From: Mariniflexile maritimum | GTDB lineage: Bacteria > Bacteroidota > Bacteroidia > Flavobacteriales > Flavobacteriaceae | Direction of reading: 5' to 3' | Assembly (NCBI RefSeq): GCF_009746565.1 | Contig: NZ_WRPN01000014.1 | Location: forward strand, 1 to 64,000 | Length of the DNA stretch: 64,000 nt | Shown: positions 46,089-55,244 of the stretch, in pieces | Layout: each line of letters starts with the position of its first letter | Numbering within the stretch: the first letter of the stretch is position 1 | Translations under genes and position numbers: made by a program | Notes under the pieces: model-generated | Told to the model about the DNA's origin: nothing | Database searches by the model: none | What the model saw: only the letters and a program-made list of their open reading frames with translations

Positions 46089-46591
46089 GTTGGCTGTAAT
46101 TAAGACCAATCCGCAATTTGAAACTAAAACATGAGTAAAAGAGGAAGCAGAAATGCGATTAATTTTGCAGGAAAAAATTGGGGACACGGTCGAATTAAGT
46201 CATCGAAAGACAAACAAAAACGGAAAAAAAGTTTAATGGAAATTCAATTTTCTGAATTGTGTCAAAAATTTGATTTTGATACACAAAAAAATCCTCGGAC
46301 TAATGCAAAACTTGAATCTGAATTTAATACTCATAAATCCAGAAAACGGAAAGAAATAATCAAAAAAGCGGATTTATATAAAAAATACTGCAAAGAGAAT
46401 AATGTAGAATTTAATATTGTTGAGTTTCTGTTGGATAAGATTTATATCAAAAAGTTTTATTTAAAAACAAAAGCACCTGACAAAATAGAAAAGGAAAAAA
46501 CAAAAACAAACGGAAATAGAATAGCTGACTTTTTAACTAACGAAATCATACTTAAATTAAAAAATCTGAATAAAAAATAACTACAGCCAAC
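46089..46591. repeat. 10-bp inverted repeat flanking the Lys-rich gene
   Basis: GTTGGCTGTA at 46089-46098 and TACAGCCAAC at 46582-46591 are a perfect 10-bp inverted repeat enclosing the 149-residue gene; the match extends to 12 of 13 bases. Such ends suggest the boundaries of a mobile or cassette-like unit. The second gene of the insert ends with a related CCAACAC element. Confidence 0.65.
46131..46580 (+). CDS. Hypothetical Lys/Arg-rich protein in an AT-rich insert
   Basis: 149 residues, extremely basic, starting MSKRGSRNAINFAGKNWGHG and ending in KNLNKK. Coiled or helical segments at about 85-145 are likely from the Lys/Glu pattern. No signal peptide, membrane segment or known motif. Codon use is much richer in A and T than the genes on either side, so it looks acquired. 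It is enclosed by the GTTGGCTGTA inverted repeat. I do not recognise its family. Confidence 0.65.
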   Translation: MSKRGSRNAINFAGKNWGHGRIKSSKDKQKRKKSLMEIQFSELCQKFDFDTQKNPRTNAKLESEFNTHKSRKRKEIIKKADLYKKYCKENNVEFNIVEFLLDKIYIKKFYLKTKAPDKIEKEKTKTNGNRIADFLTNEIILKLKNLNKK

Positions 46592-46752
46592 ACAGTATAT
46601 AAAAAATTGCTAGTTTTAGCTAAACCAAAGTTAGTTGCTTTGTTTGCTAGCTTCTGATTTTGCTACGGAAAACCCACACACGCAAAAACGCCACAGCTCA
46701 TATACCAAACCGAATTTGAAATAAAATTAGTTTTTATTAGAAAACACAATAA
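46581..46752. other. Hairpin-rich noncoding element after the Lys-rich gene
   Basis: A hairpin GCTA-GTTT-TAGC lies at about 46609-46620, and AGCTAAACCAAAG can pair imperfectly with CTTTGTTTGCTAGC about 10 nt further on. The same CCAACAC...TATAA...ATTG-type lead-in appears after the next gene (about 47800-47840), with hairpin GGCT...AGCC. From memory, similar elements follow small genes in many flavobacterial genomes. Confidence 0.5.
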
Positions 46753-47790
46753 ATGAAAAAAATTATTTTGCTAATTCTGCTTTTGGCTTCATCAAAAGGT
46801 ATCGGACAAAAATCGGAATTAAACATTTCAATTGACGAAAGAATTGAGACAATCTATTCAATAGCATTTTTAGATAATTATTTTTTAGTCAGCAATCACG
46901 ATAACCTCTATAAATCAAAGTTGAGAAAAAATCTCGATGCCCTGAAAAACCATAAAGCAGTAATTTTATTTGACACGTTAACTAAAAACCACGGATTTAA
47001 TTTTTATAAAGTTACAGACTGGGCGCTACAGTTCGATAAATTTCCTGAATTAAATAAAGTAAGAGAAGTAGCAAAACCTTATCCTTTCGCCGAAAGCAAT
47101 GATATAATTGAAAATTTCAAAAAAGAGTTTATTTCTTTCAACCAAGATTCATTGTTTCAAGTATATTTAACTGAAATTAAACCATTAAATGAAAAAGTAC
47201 TTAATCAAGTAAAAGCATCTAAATCTATTCAAGAGCTTCCAACCTATTTAGAAACATATTACGGAACTAAATTGGGTTCATATAATTTAATCCTTTCGCC
47301 TTTAGTTCATTCAGGAGGTTTCAATGCAGAATTCATAGAAAATGGAAAAAAACAAGTTTATGCCATAATTGGACCCAATGGAGAAATTGAACATATTCCG
47401 TATTTTGGTAAAGATTATATAGAAATGGATATGATTTTACACGAATTCGGACACTCGTTTGTAAATCCTTTATTGGAAAAATACGCTTCTGAAATAGAAA
47501 AACTTAAAGATAAATATTATACCCAAAACTTAATAAAAGCAGGAAATCAAGAAGGATATAGTGAATGGAAGTATGTTTTTAACGAACTTTTGTTAAGAGC
47601 AACAACAATAAAAATTACAGAGAAGCATTTTGGAGCAAAAAAAGCAAAAGAACTTTTAGACTATGAAATAGCCATTGGATTTTCATTGGTGGAAAATTTT
47701 GTGGAAATTTTAAAAACTTATGAAAAGAACAGAGAAAAATATCCAAACTTTAATAAGTTTTATCCCATTTTAATTGAACGAATGAAATAA
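46753..47790 (+). CDS. DUF4932 putative secreted metalloprotease
   Basis: 345 residues. The N-terminal signal peptide covers about residues 1-18 (LILLLASSKGIG). The HEFGH motif at about residues 230-234 is a gluzincin-type zinc-binding HExxH, and the domain around it matches DUF4932 proteins of Bacteroidota, which are assumed to be metallopeptidases. The protein is AT-rich in codon use like its neighbour, so it probably came with the same insert. The Glu ligand downstream is not certain to me. Confidence 0.85.
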   Translation: MKKIILLILLLASSKGIGQKSELNISIDERIETIYSIAFLDNYFLVSNHDNLYKSKLRKNLDALKNHKAVILFDTLTKNHGFNFYKVTDWALQFDKFPELNKVREVAKPYPFAESNDIIENFKKEFISFNQDSLFQVYLTEIKPLNEKVLNQVKASKSIQELPTYLETYYGTKLGSYNLILSPLVHSGGFNAEFIENGKKQVYAIIGPNGEIEHIPYFGKDYIEMDMILHEFGHSFVNPLLEKYASEIEKLKDKYYTQNLIKAGNQEGYSEWKYVFNELLLRATTIKITEKHFGAKKAKELLDYEIAIGFSLVENFVEILKTYEKNREKYPNFNKFYPILIERMK

Positions 47791-47926
47791 AAGCCATTTC
47801 CCAACACCTTATTATAATCCAATGGCTGGTTTTAGCCACTTACAAAAACCCTAACGTTCTTTCTATCTGTGATATATTTGCTAACTTTAATGCTTAAAAC
47901 ACGCTACACACAACAAACAAAAAAAT
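47791..47926. other. Second CCAACAC element and NYN promoter region
   Basis: CCAACACC at about 47801, then GGCTGGTTTTAGCC (47824-47837) forms a short hairpin, the counterpart of the element after the first gene. TATATTTG (47873-47880) matches the Bacteroidota -7 box and is probably the promoter of the NYN gene 47 bp downstream. Confidence 0.5.
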
Positions 47927-48679
47927 ATGGATACAAATCTAGCAGTATTAATTGATGGCGATAACATCCCTTCGGCCCACGTTAAGGAAATGATGGAAGA
48001 AATAGCCAAATATGGCAACCCTACCATTAAACGGATTTATGGCGATTGGACCAAACCACACCTGTCAAAATGGAAAAACCTGTTGCTTGAAAATGCCATA
48101 ACGCCCATTCAGCAATACGGATACACCACAGGAAAAAACGCAACCGATTCTGCCATGATCATTGATGCCATGGATATTCTGTACTCTAGTAAAGTAAACG
48201 GTTTTTGCCTCGTTTCCAGCGATAGCGATTTTACACGACTCGCCGTTCGATTGCGCGAAGCGGGCATGCAAGTTATTGGTATTGGCGAAAAGAAAACACC
48301 CAACCCCTTTATTGTGGCTTGTGATAAGTTTATTTATGTTGAAATTTTGAAGAACAAGGCCGACCGTCAAGATATTGATGTGGAAGCCGCCAAAGACAAC
48401 GTGGACACCATTACCCAAAAAGACATTGAACTGATTGCCACTACCATTGCCGACGTATCCGACGATGATGGTTGGGCCTTTCTTGGCGACGTTGGCAGTT
48501 TGTTACAAAAAAAACAACCAAATTTCGATTCCAGAAACTTTGGTTTTGATAAGCTTACGCCTTTAATAAAATCCATAGACCGTTTTGAACTGGAACAGCG
48601 CGAAAACCCCAAAAGCCGCTATAAATTAATTTTTGTGCGTCTTAAAAAAACCGCTGCCCCCAAAAAAAAGCGACGCTAA
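47927..48679 (+). CDS. NYN-domain ribonuclease with OST-HTH/LOTUS domain
   Basis: 250 residues. The NYN (PIN-like) nuclease domain occupies about 1-150: LIDGDNIP (about 8-15), ATDSAMIIDAMDIL (about 68-81) and LVSSDSDFTRL (about 93-103) carry the Asp cluster that binds Mg for RNA cleavage. The C-terminal part (about 165-245), with QKDIELIATTIADVSDDDGWAFLGDVGSLLQ, matches the OST-HTH/LOTUS RNA-binding domain. It is preceded by its own promoter and followed 106 bp downstream by the SatD-like gene on the same strand. Confidence 0.92.
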   Translation: MDTNLAVLIDGDNIPSAHVKEMMEEIAKYGNPTIKRIYGDWTKPHLSKWKNLLLENAITPIQQYGYTTGKNATDSAMIIDAMDILYSSKVNGFCLVSSDSDFTRLAVRLREAGMQVIGIGEKKTPNPFIVACDKFIYVEILKNKADRQDIDVEAAKDNVDTITQKDIELIATTIADVSDDDGWAFLGDVGSLLQKKQPNFDSRNFGFDKLTPLIKSIDRFELEQRENPKSRYKLIFVRLKKTAAPKKKRR

Positions 48680-48723
48680 TGCTATTTATTAATCCATATA
48701 TAATTTAAAATATATTTAAAAAA

Positions 48724-48764
48724 GCATATATATTTTATTATATGCAAAAAAGCATATATATTTG
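48724..48764 (+). promoter_or_regulatory. satD-like promoter with three GCATATA half-sites
   Basis: GCATATA at 48724-48730, its inverse TATATGC at 48739-48745 (spacer 8 bp), and GCATATA again at 48752-48758 whose end merges with the -7 box TATATTTG (48757-48764). The two direct copies are 28 bp apart. A regulator bound to this array would cover the promoter. The HTH of the SatD-like protein itself is the obvious candidate; that is inference. Confidence 0.6.
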
Positions 48765-48785
48765 AATAACTCAAAAAAGCCAAAC

Positions 48786-49391
48786 ATGATAGCAATTATA
48801 ACCGGGGATATTGTCAATTCCAGACAAATAGGTGCCAAACAATGGCTTCCAGAACTAAAAAAAGTACTGAACACCTATGGCGAAGAACCCAAACACTGGG
48901 AAATATACCGAGGCGATAGTTTTCAAATAGAAACAAAGCCACAGGATGCATTACAGGTTGCCATCCTAATAAAATCGGCTATAAAACAGTTTAAAACCTT
49001 AGATGCGCGACTTGCCATAGGCATTGGTGAAAAAACATACCAATCGGATAAAATAACCGAATCGAACGGAAGCGCATTTATGTATTCGGGCCATTCGTTT
49101 GAAAAGCTCAAAAAACAAACGCTCGCCATCAAAACCGCTTGGAACGACTTCGACAACACCCTTAATTTAATGTGCGACCTTGCTTCGCTAACCATGGATG
49201 CGTGGTCGCCAACCTCGGCACTCATTATTAAAACCGCATTGGAATGTGACCCAAACACCAACCAAGAGGCACTCGCAACCATGCTCAATAAAAAACAAAG
49301 CAACATTAGCACAAGTTTAAAACGGGGCGGATTTTACGAAATACAGAAACTACTTCATTACTACCAACACGAAATAGAAAAACTATGTTAA
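48786..49391 (+). CDS. SatD-family protein, palm-like domain plus HTH
   Basis: About 201 residues from ATG 48786 (MIAIITGDIVNSRQIGA). An in-frame TTG at 48762 is rejected because it is part of the -7 box TATATTTG. The SatD family is assigned by the opening ITGDIVNSR and YRGDSFQIE. To my eye the pattern (TGDIV at 6-10, YRGDSF at 41-46, ARLAIGIGE at about 73-81, NGSAF near 92) resembles class III nucleotidyl cyclases, with D8 and D44 placed as the two metal ligands. The C-terminal NQEALATMLNKKQSNISTSL region (about 163-182) is a winged-HTH-like segment. Enzyme activity is not demonstrated. It overlaps the DUF3307 gene by 7 bp. Confidence 0.85.
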   Translation: MIAIITGDIVNSRQIGAKQWLPELKKVLNTYGEEPKHWEIYRGDSFQIETKPQDALQVAILIKSAIKQFKTLDARLAIGIGEKTYQSDKITESNGSAFMYSGHSFEKLKKQTLAIKTAWNDFDNTLNLMCDLASLTMDAWSPTSALIIKTALECDPNTNQEALATMLNKKQSNISTSLKRGGFYEIQKLLHYYQHEIEKLC

Positions 49392-50098
49392 CACTGGCCT
49401 TAAAATTTATAGTGGCGCACTTAATGGGCGATTTTTTATTTCAGCCCGATACATGGATTGCCCATAAAAAAAAGAAAAAACACGCATCAAAGTACCTGTA
49501 TGCACATATTGCCATCCATACGGGGTTATTAATTTTGGCGCTTCAATTCAATTTTAGTTATTGGTTGGGCATGTTGCTCATCATCGGTTCGCATTATGGC
49601 ATCGATGTGGCTAAGCTTCATTTAGAAAAAAAAGTGGAAGCCCGAATCTTGTTTTTTGCAGACCAACTATTGCATTTTGCGGTTATTTTTGGCGTGGTTC
49701 AATATTATCAACCGTTCCAAATTGATATGGCTCCAATATATACGGCCCAATCGCTATTGCTCATAACGGCACTTTTAATAACAACTTACGTGTCGTCTGT
49801 CATCATTAAAACGCTCATGTCCAAATGGAAATTAAAAGAAACTTCCAAAAACCAAGCTGGAAAGTACATAGGCATTTTAGAGCGATTGTTTATTTTCCTG
49901 TTCATCGTAATTAATTATTGGCAAGGCATTGGCTTTCTATTGGCCGCAAAATCGATATTCCGTTTTGGCGATTTAACAAAAAGTGAAGACAGAAACCTAA
50001 CCGAATACATTTTAATAGGTACCCTTTTAAGTTTTGGCATAGCCATAGCAACGGCCATGGGCTATAACTATTTGGTGGATTTAGCCAACCATTTATAA
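49385..50098 (+). CDS. DUF3307 multi-pass membrane protein
   Basis: 237 residues with about six TM segments. His/Asp motifs at the membrane edges are HLMGDFLFQ (about residues 12-20), AHIAIHTG (about 39-46), SHYGIDVAKLH (about 68-78), DQLLHF (about 93-98) and RFGDLTKSEDRNLTEYILIGTLLS near the end, the DUF3307 pattern. Clustered His and Asp suggest a metal-dependent membrane enzyme; this is inference. It overlaps the SatD-like gene by 7 bp, so the two are coupled. Confidence 0.88.
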   Translation: MLTLALKFIVAHLMGDFLFQPDTWIAHKKKKKHASKYLYAHIAIHTGLLILALQFNFSYWLGMLLIIGSHYGIDVAKLHLEKKVEARILFFADQLLHFAVIFGVVQYYQPFQIDMAPIYTAQSLLLITALLITTYVSSVIIKTLMSKWKLKETSKNQAGKYIGILERLFIFLFIVINYWQGIGFLLAAKSIFRFGDLTKSEDRNLTEYILIGTLLSFGIAIATAMGYNYLVDLANHL

Positions 50099-50436
50099 AC
50101 ACCCTTTGAAATGCAGTTTTTTTTAAATTCATTTAAAAGAAACAATTGCATGTCGTTTCAAAAAAAAACAGCCATCTAAACATCATAAAAAGAAAAAAAT
50201 CCAGTTATTTCTTTACGTTGGTATTTTATAAAATTTTCAACTTTATTTTCCGAAAAAAAAATAAAAAAAATAATTTACCGTATTTTTGGGAGTGAAACGC
50301 AAACGATTTCGAGAAAATTTTTCAACAATTTTTCTTTTTAAAACACTAAAAATCAATACTTTGTGAAATAAAAAAAGTTTTAATCAATAACACTGTTTAA
50401 CTGATATTTGTCATATCCTTAAGCTTTTTGTTTCGT
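50099..50436. other. Long AT-rich leader region upstream of pckA
   Basis: The 397-bp gap between DUF3307 and pckA is AT-rich with oligo-A and oligo-T runs and no ORF or strong hairpin that I can support. It probably holds regulatory sites for the metabolically controlled pckA gene. Confidence 0.4.
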
Positions 50437-50444
50437 TAAATTTG
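50437..50444 (+). promoter_or_regulatory. pckA: -7 box of the pckA promoter
   Basis: TAAATTTG matches TAnnTTTG and lies 51 bp before the start codon. A TTTG at 50407-50410 is the best -33 candidate, although the spacing of 26 bp is longer than usual. Confidence 0.5.
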
Positions 50445-50495
50445 TATAGAAAATAAATAAAAAGATTACTAATAAATATTTAAAAACAAATTACA

Positions 50496-52115
50496 ATGAA
50501 GAATATCAAAATTATTCAGGAGTTACACGATTTGGGAATTACAGGTTATCATGAGGTGGCATACAACCCTTCATATCAAGAATTATTTGAATCTGAAATT
50601 TCACATAAAAGGAAAGGATTTGAAAAAGGAGCTCAAACATCAACAGGTGCCGTAGCCGTAAAAACCGGTGTTTTTACAGGACGTTCCCCTAAAGATAGAT
50701 ATATTGTAAAAGACGATATTACTAAAGACACCATCGACTGGAATTCAGTAAATATGGCAACCAGTAATGAAGTGTACCAAGAATTAAAAGGTTTGGTTTT
50801 AGAGCAACTTTCCTCTTCGCCTAAATTATATGTTGTAGATGCATTTTGCGGTACCAACGCCGATACCCGCCTAAAAGTACGCTTTGTTATGGAAGTGGCG
50901 TGGCAAGCACACTTTGTTACCAATATGTTTATCAGGCCATCCATTCACGAGCTAGAAAACTTTGGAGAACCAGACTTTGTAATTATGAATGGTTCAAAAA
51001 CCGTAAACCCTAACTGGAAACAGCACGGATTAAATTCTGAAAACTTTGTGGTATTCAATTTAACCGAAAAAATACAAATTATTGGTGGTACTTGGTACGG
51101 TGGCGAAATGAAAAAAGGCATATTTGCCATGATGAACTTCTACTTACCATTAAAAGGCATTGCATCCATGCACTGTTCTGCAAACGTGGGTGAAAAAGGT
51201 GATGTTGCTGTGTTTTTCGGACTTTCAGGAACCGGAAAAACTACCTTATCGGCCGATCCAAAACGTTATTTAATTGGTGATGATGAGCACGGTTGGGACG
51301 ATAATGGCGTATTTAACTTTGAAGGTGGTTGCTATGCCAAAGTAATTGATTTGAGCGAAAAGAACGAACCAGACATTTGGAGAGCCATTAAAAGGGATGC
51401 CTTACTAGAAAACGTGGTTGTTGACGAATATGGCGATGTAGATTACTATGACCATTCCATTACCGAAAACTCAAGGGTTTCTTACCCCATTTACCATATC
51501 AATAAAATTGTATTGCCCTCAAAAGCAGGACACGCCAGCAAAATCATCTATTTATCTGCCGATGCTTTTGGTGTGTTGCCTCCAGTGTCAATTTTAAACG
51601 AAGACCAAGCACAATACCATTTCTTATGCGGGTTTACATCAAAATTAGCCGGAACCGAAAGAGGCATTACCGAACCAACCCCATCGTTTTCTCCTGCCTT
51701 TGGTGAAGCGTTCTTAACATTAAGACCAACCATGTACTCATCTACATTGGTTGCCAAAATGAAAGAACACAACGCAAAAGCCTATTTAGTGAACACAGGC
51801 TGGAACGGTACCGGAAAACGAATTTCGTTAAAAGATACACGTGCCATTATTGATGCCATTTTAGACGGTTCTATTGATAAAGCCGAAACGGTTGATATTC
51901 CTTTCTTAAACCTAACGGCACCAAAAGCATTACCAACGGTAAGCAATATTTTAGACCCAAGAAACACCTACAAAGATGTTGCAGAATGGGAAACAAAAGC
52001 TAAAAAACTAGCGGCTCTTTACATTAAAAACTTCGAGCAATATTGCGATACCCCAGAAGGACTTGCTTTGGTTCCAGCTGGACCAACCTTAGAAGACAAA
52101 GCTGTAGAAGCCTAA
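50496..52115 (+). CDS. pckA: ATP-dependent phosphoenolpyruvate carboxykinase
   Basis: 539 residues, the normal length of the ATP-dependent form. [13 protein letters not shown] (about 239-251) is the kinase-1a P-loop, [10 protein letters not shown] (about 62-71) binds substrate, and [17 protein letters not shown] (about 262-278) is the kinase-2 region with the metal Asp. It converts oxaloacetate to PEP in gluconeogenesis. A terminator follows. Confidence 0.98.
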   Translation: MKNIKIIQELHDLGITGYHEVAYNPSYQELFESEISHKRKGFEKGAQTSTGAVAVKTGVFTGRSPKDRYIVKDDITKDTIDWNSVNMATSNEVYQELKGLVLEQLSSSPKLYVVDAFCGTNADTRLKVRFVMEVAWQAHFVTNMFIRPSIHELENFGEPDFVIMNGSKTVNPNWKQHGLNSENFVVFNLTEKIQIIGGTWYGGEMKKGIFAMMNFYLPLKGIASMHCSANVGEKGDVAVFFGLSGTGKTTLSADPKRYLIGDDEHGWDDNGVFNFEGGCYAKVIDLSEKNEPDIWRAIKRDALLENVVVDEYGDVDYYDHSITENSRVSYPIYHINKIVLPSKAGHASKIIYLSADAFGVLPPVSILNEDQAQYHFLCGFTSKLAGTERGITEPTPSFSPAFGEAFLTLRPTMYSSTLVAKMKEHNAKAYLVNTGWNGTGKRISLKDTRAIIDAILDGSIDKAETVDIPFLNLTAPKALPTVSNILDPRNTYKDVAEWETKAKKLAALYIKNFEQYCDTPEGLALVPAGPTLEDKAVEA

Positions 52116-52136
52116 TTTTTTAAAGTTATAACAATT

Positions 52137-52185
52137 AAAACATCTGTTTGTAGGTCCAAGGAACTTACAGGCAGATGTTTTTTTA
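52137..52185 (+). terminator. Terminator after pckA
   Basis: ACATCTG (52140-52146) pairs with CAGATGT (52172-52178), with TGTAGGT / ACTTACA making an inner partial stem, followed by a T-run. It lies 24 bp past the pckA stop. Confidence 0.75.
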
Positions 52186-52354
52186 TAATGAATAGTCGTA
52201 TAATTTGAAAATTGTCGGGTTTACCAAACGCCCTCCATAGAAAAATTTTCGTGTGGAAATAAATTAGTTAACGATTAGGCCATCACTTGAAGCACTTTTG
52301 CCTAAAATTGAATTTGCACCTTTATAGAATTAACTATAAATTCCATTTGAAATT

Positions 52355-53302
52355 TTAATGCTTCAAATACGCCAATACATTCCGTTCGATGCGTTCCTGG
52401 ATGTTTGAAACATCGCCTTTTACAAAAGTTTCGCCGGTGATGTTTTCGTAAAGTTCAATATAACGTTCGCTAACGGTTTCAATATAGTCGTCGCTCATAA
52501 ACGGTACGGTTTGCCCTTTTAGGCCTTGGAAGTTATTGGCTATAAGCCATTGGCGCACAAATTCTTTGCTTAATTGTTTTTGGGGTTCGTTTTTGGCTTG
52601 ACGGTCTTCATACCCATCGGCATAAAAATATCGTGAAGAATCGGGGGTGTGTATTTCATCAATCAATACAATGTTGCCTTCTTTTGTTTTCCCAAACTCG
52701 TATTTGGTATCCACTAAAATCAACCCACGTGATGCTGCAATTTCACTACCTCGTTTAAACAGTTTACGGGTATAATCTTCCAACACCACATAATCGGCTT
52801 CACTTACAATGCCTCGCCTTAAAATGTTTTCCCTAGAAATATCTTCATCATGGTTGCCCATTTCCGCTTTGGTTGCCGGCGTAATGATAGGTTCTGGAAA
52901 CGCATCATTTTCTTTCATCCCTTCGGGCATCGCCACACCGCATAACTCACGTTTTCCTGCTTTATATTCGCGCGCCGCATGTCCAGACATATAGCCACGA
53001 ATAACCATTTCCACCTTAAAGGGTTCGCACAAATGCCCTACGGCTACGTTTGGATCGGGGGTGGCGGTTAACCAATTGGGCACCAAATCTTGGGTGGCTG
53101 CCATCATTTTGGTGGCAATTTGGTTTAGTATTTGCCCTTTATACGGAATACCTTTTGGCATTACCACATCAAAAGCAGAAAGCCTATCGGTGGCAATCAT
53201 GACCAATTGTTCGTCGTTTATGTTGTAAACTTCTCTTACTTTGCCTTTATAAACGCTTTTTTGACCAGGAAAATTGAAATTGGTGGTTGTGATTGTATTC
53301 AT
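52355..53302 (-). CDS. purC: Phosphoribosylaminoimidazole-succinocarboxamide synthase
   Basis: 315 residues. [28 protein letters not shown] near the start is the SAICAR synthetase ATP-binding signature, and [29 protein letters not shown] (about 197-225) is the conserved catalytic segment. This is the longer PurC form found in Bacteroidota and eukaryotes. It ligates aspartate to CAIR in purine synthesis. Confidence 0.97.
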   Translation of the reverse strand: MNTITTTNFNFPGQKSVYKGKVREVYNINDEQLVMIATDRLSAFDVVMPKGIPYKGQILNQIATKMMAATQDLVPNWLTATPDPNVAVGHLCEPFKVEMVIRGYMSGHAAREYKAGKRELCGVAMPEGMKENDAFPEPIITPATKAEMGNHDEDISRENILRRGIVSEADYVVLEDYTRKLFKRGSEIAASRGLILVDTKYEFGKTKEGNIVLIDEIHTPDSSRYFYADGYEDRQAKNEPQKQLSKEFVRQWLIANNFQGLKGQTVPFMSDDYIETVSERYIELYENITGETFVKGDVSNIQERIERNVLAYLKH

Positions 53303-53408
53303 TAGAAGTAGCCCATTGTTAGTATTGCAAATGTAATTTGTTTAGTGATGCCAAACAATAACTAAATAAAAAAAGCGCACTAAAAGACTTGTTTACGCTG
53401 TATTGAAG

Positions 53409-53476
53409 AACGGAAGCAATCGTATGCGGCTTGCCAAAATACTTTTTTGACATACATCATACAGATTGCTTCCGTT
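53409..53476. repeat. Palindromic repeat related to the 28,681 element
   Basis: AACGGAAGCAATC (53409-53421) and GATTGCTTCCGTT (53464-53476) form a perfect 13-bp inverted repeat around a 42-bp core. The GAAGCAATC core is shared with the element at 28681-28775. Confidence 0.55.
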
Positions 53477-53516
53477 ACGCGCAGTGATTTGGCGAACAAA
53501 TCAATGCATTGCTTAT

Positions 53517-54029
53517 TTAATTAAACCTAATGTTATAGGTAACCCCCACGCCTACTGTTTGCAGATCAAAATCGTTATCAGCAAACGTGTTTTGATAGAA
53601 GGCATACAAATTCCAGTCTCGGTTGTGGTAACCTATTTGAGGGTTTACATATAAACCACCCTCGTTATTATCCACGTTTGTTAAAAAACCATAACCTAGG
53701 TCGGCACCAAAAAACAGCCCTTTTGGTGTAAAGTAATAGCGAACAAATGCCGCTGCGGGAATAACTCCAAAATCGTCAACACCATCTTTTCCAAAGAAGT
53801 GGCTATAACCAGAGGCGATACCAATACCAAAATTGGGGTTTACCAAATATTGCCCGCGTAAATCCAAACCTACATTAAAAGATGCAATATCGTTTGCATC
53901 GCCTACCGGTACTCCTGCAGTAATTCCTGCTTTTAACCAAGAATTGTCTGGTGTGATATCGATGTCCGTTTGTTGCGCGAACAATTGACTAAACCCGAAT
54001 AATCCGGCAATTAAAATGACTTTTTTCAT
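53517..54029 (-). CDS. Outer-membrane beta-barrel protein (OmpX/OmpW-like fold)
   Basis: 170 residues. Signal peptide at 1-18 (ends LFAQ). The mature chain alternates hydrophobic and polar residues over about eight strands, with aromatic strand ends (FGIGIASGYSHFFG, AAAFVRYYFTPKGLFFGADLGYGF) and a terminal aromatic/Asn strand VGVGVTYNIRFN. It is an outer-membrane barrel of unknown function. Not obviously cotranscribed with its neighbours. Confidence 0.9.
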   Translation of the reverse strand: MKKVILIAGLFGFSQLFAQQTDIDITPDNSWLKAGITAGVPVGDANDIASFNVGLDLRGQYLVNPNFGIGIASGYSHFFGKDGVDDFGVIPAAAFVRYYFTPKGLFFGADLGYGFLTNVDNNEGGLYVNPQIGYHNRDWNLYAFYQNTFADNDFDLQTVGVGVTYNIRFN

Positions 54030-54290
54030 GTTGTTTCTTTTTTAAATGATTATGTTACAAATCTCAGTAATCTATCAAGAAAACGTTTTACATGATTTTC
54101 AATAAAATTTACAGAATTAAGGGAATGGGATTTGAGGGGATGTTGGGTTATTGGTTATTGGTTATTGAAAACCAAATAATACAACAACTCGATTCTTTAA
54201 AAACGACGCCATCCTAAATTTAATAAGGCACTGCACTAATAACTTAATGTCTCAATAACTCAATTTCTTTATTTCTAAACAACTGCATTA

Positions 54291-55244
54291 CTATTCAATA
54301 TTTTCAATGCTTTTATAGGCTTCAATAACCTTTTTCACCAAACGGTGACGAATTACGTCGTTATCATCTAAAAATATCATGCCTACGCCTTCTACGTTCT
54401 TCAATATCAACAATGCTTCTTTTAATCCGGAAATGGTTCGGCGTGGTAGATCTATTTGTCCCGGATCGCCCGTTAATAAAAACTTGGCATTTTTTCCCAT
54501 ACGGGTCAAAAACATTTTCATTTGGTTGTGCGTAGTATTCTGGCCTTCATCTAAAATTACAAAGGCATTATCCAAAGTGCGACCGCGCATAAAAGCCAAT
54601 GGGGCAATTTGTATGGTACCATTTTCTATGTACATGGCCAATTTTTCGGCAGGGATCATATCGCGCAGGGCATCGTACAAAGGTTGCATGTAAGGGTCTA
54701 GTTTTTCTTTTAGATCGCCCGGTAAAAACCCCAGGTTCTCTCCTGCCTCAACCGCAGGTCGTGTTAAAATAATACGCTTAACTTCCTTGTTTTTAAGTGC
54801 TTGAACAGCCAAAGCTACCCCCGTATAGGTTTTTCCGGTGCCTGCTGGCCCAATGGCAAAAACCATGTCGTTTTTTCGCATGCTCTCTACCAATTTGCGT
54901 TGGTTGGCGGTTTGGGCCTTAATAAGCTTGCCCCCAACACCGTGCACCAAAACATCGCCACTGGAAGCGCTGGTGGCATAATCGTCGCTACTTTTACTGG
55001 TAAGTACGCGCTCGATCACGTTCTCGTCCAATTTATTGTATTTGGCAAAATGCTGAATGAGCATATTCATACGGCGGTTAAATTCCTCCAGTAATTCATC
55101 ATCACCAAAAGCCTTGATTTTAGTGCCCCGAGCTACAATTTTAAGTTTGGGAAAGTATTTTTTTAAAAGTTCGATATTGGCGTTATGTGCTCCAAAAAAA
55201 TCTTTTGGCGTCACTTCTTCAAGTTCTATGATTATTTCGTTCAA
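54291..55244 (-). CDS. phoH: PhoH-family ATPase
   Basis: 317 residues. Walker A GPAGTGKTYTGVALA (about 137-151) and the Walker B-type FVILDEGQNTT (about 228-238) are present, with an N-terminal KH-like segment before residue 100. PhoH/YbeZ proteins are RNA-linked ATPases, often with YbeY. It is divergent from the SAM hydroxide adenosyltransferase gene, a conserved flavobacterial arrangement from memory. Confidence 0.96.
   Translation of the reverse strand: MNEIIIELEEVTPKDFFGAHNANIELLKKYFPKLKIVARGTKIKAFGDDELLEEFNRRMNMLIQHFAKYNKLDENVIERVLTSKSSDDYATSASSGDVLVHGVGGKLIKAQTANQRKLVESMRKNDMVFAIGPAGTGKTYTGVALAVQALKNKEVKRIILTRPAVEAGENLGFLPGDLKEKLDPYMQPLYDALRDMIPAEKLAMYIENGTIQIAPLAFMRGRTLDNAFVILDEGQNTTHNQMKMFLTRMGKNAKFLLTGDPGQIDLPRRTISGLKEALLILKNVEGVGMIFLDDNDVIRHRLVKKVIEAYKSIENIE

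Noticed and set aside
46581-46720. Integron attC site after the Lys-rich gene
   Set aside because: GTTGGCT resembles the attC core but does not satisfy GTTRRRY, and no integron integrase is in the window.
48762-48785. TTG start for the SatD-like protein
   Set aside because: It lies within the TATATTTG promoter box; the ATG at 48786 gives the normal family N-terminus.
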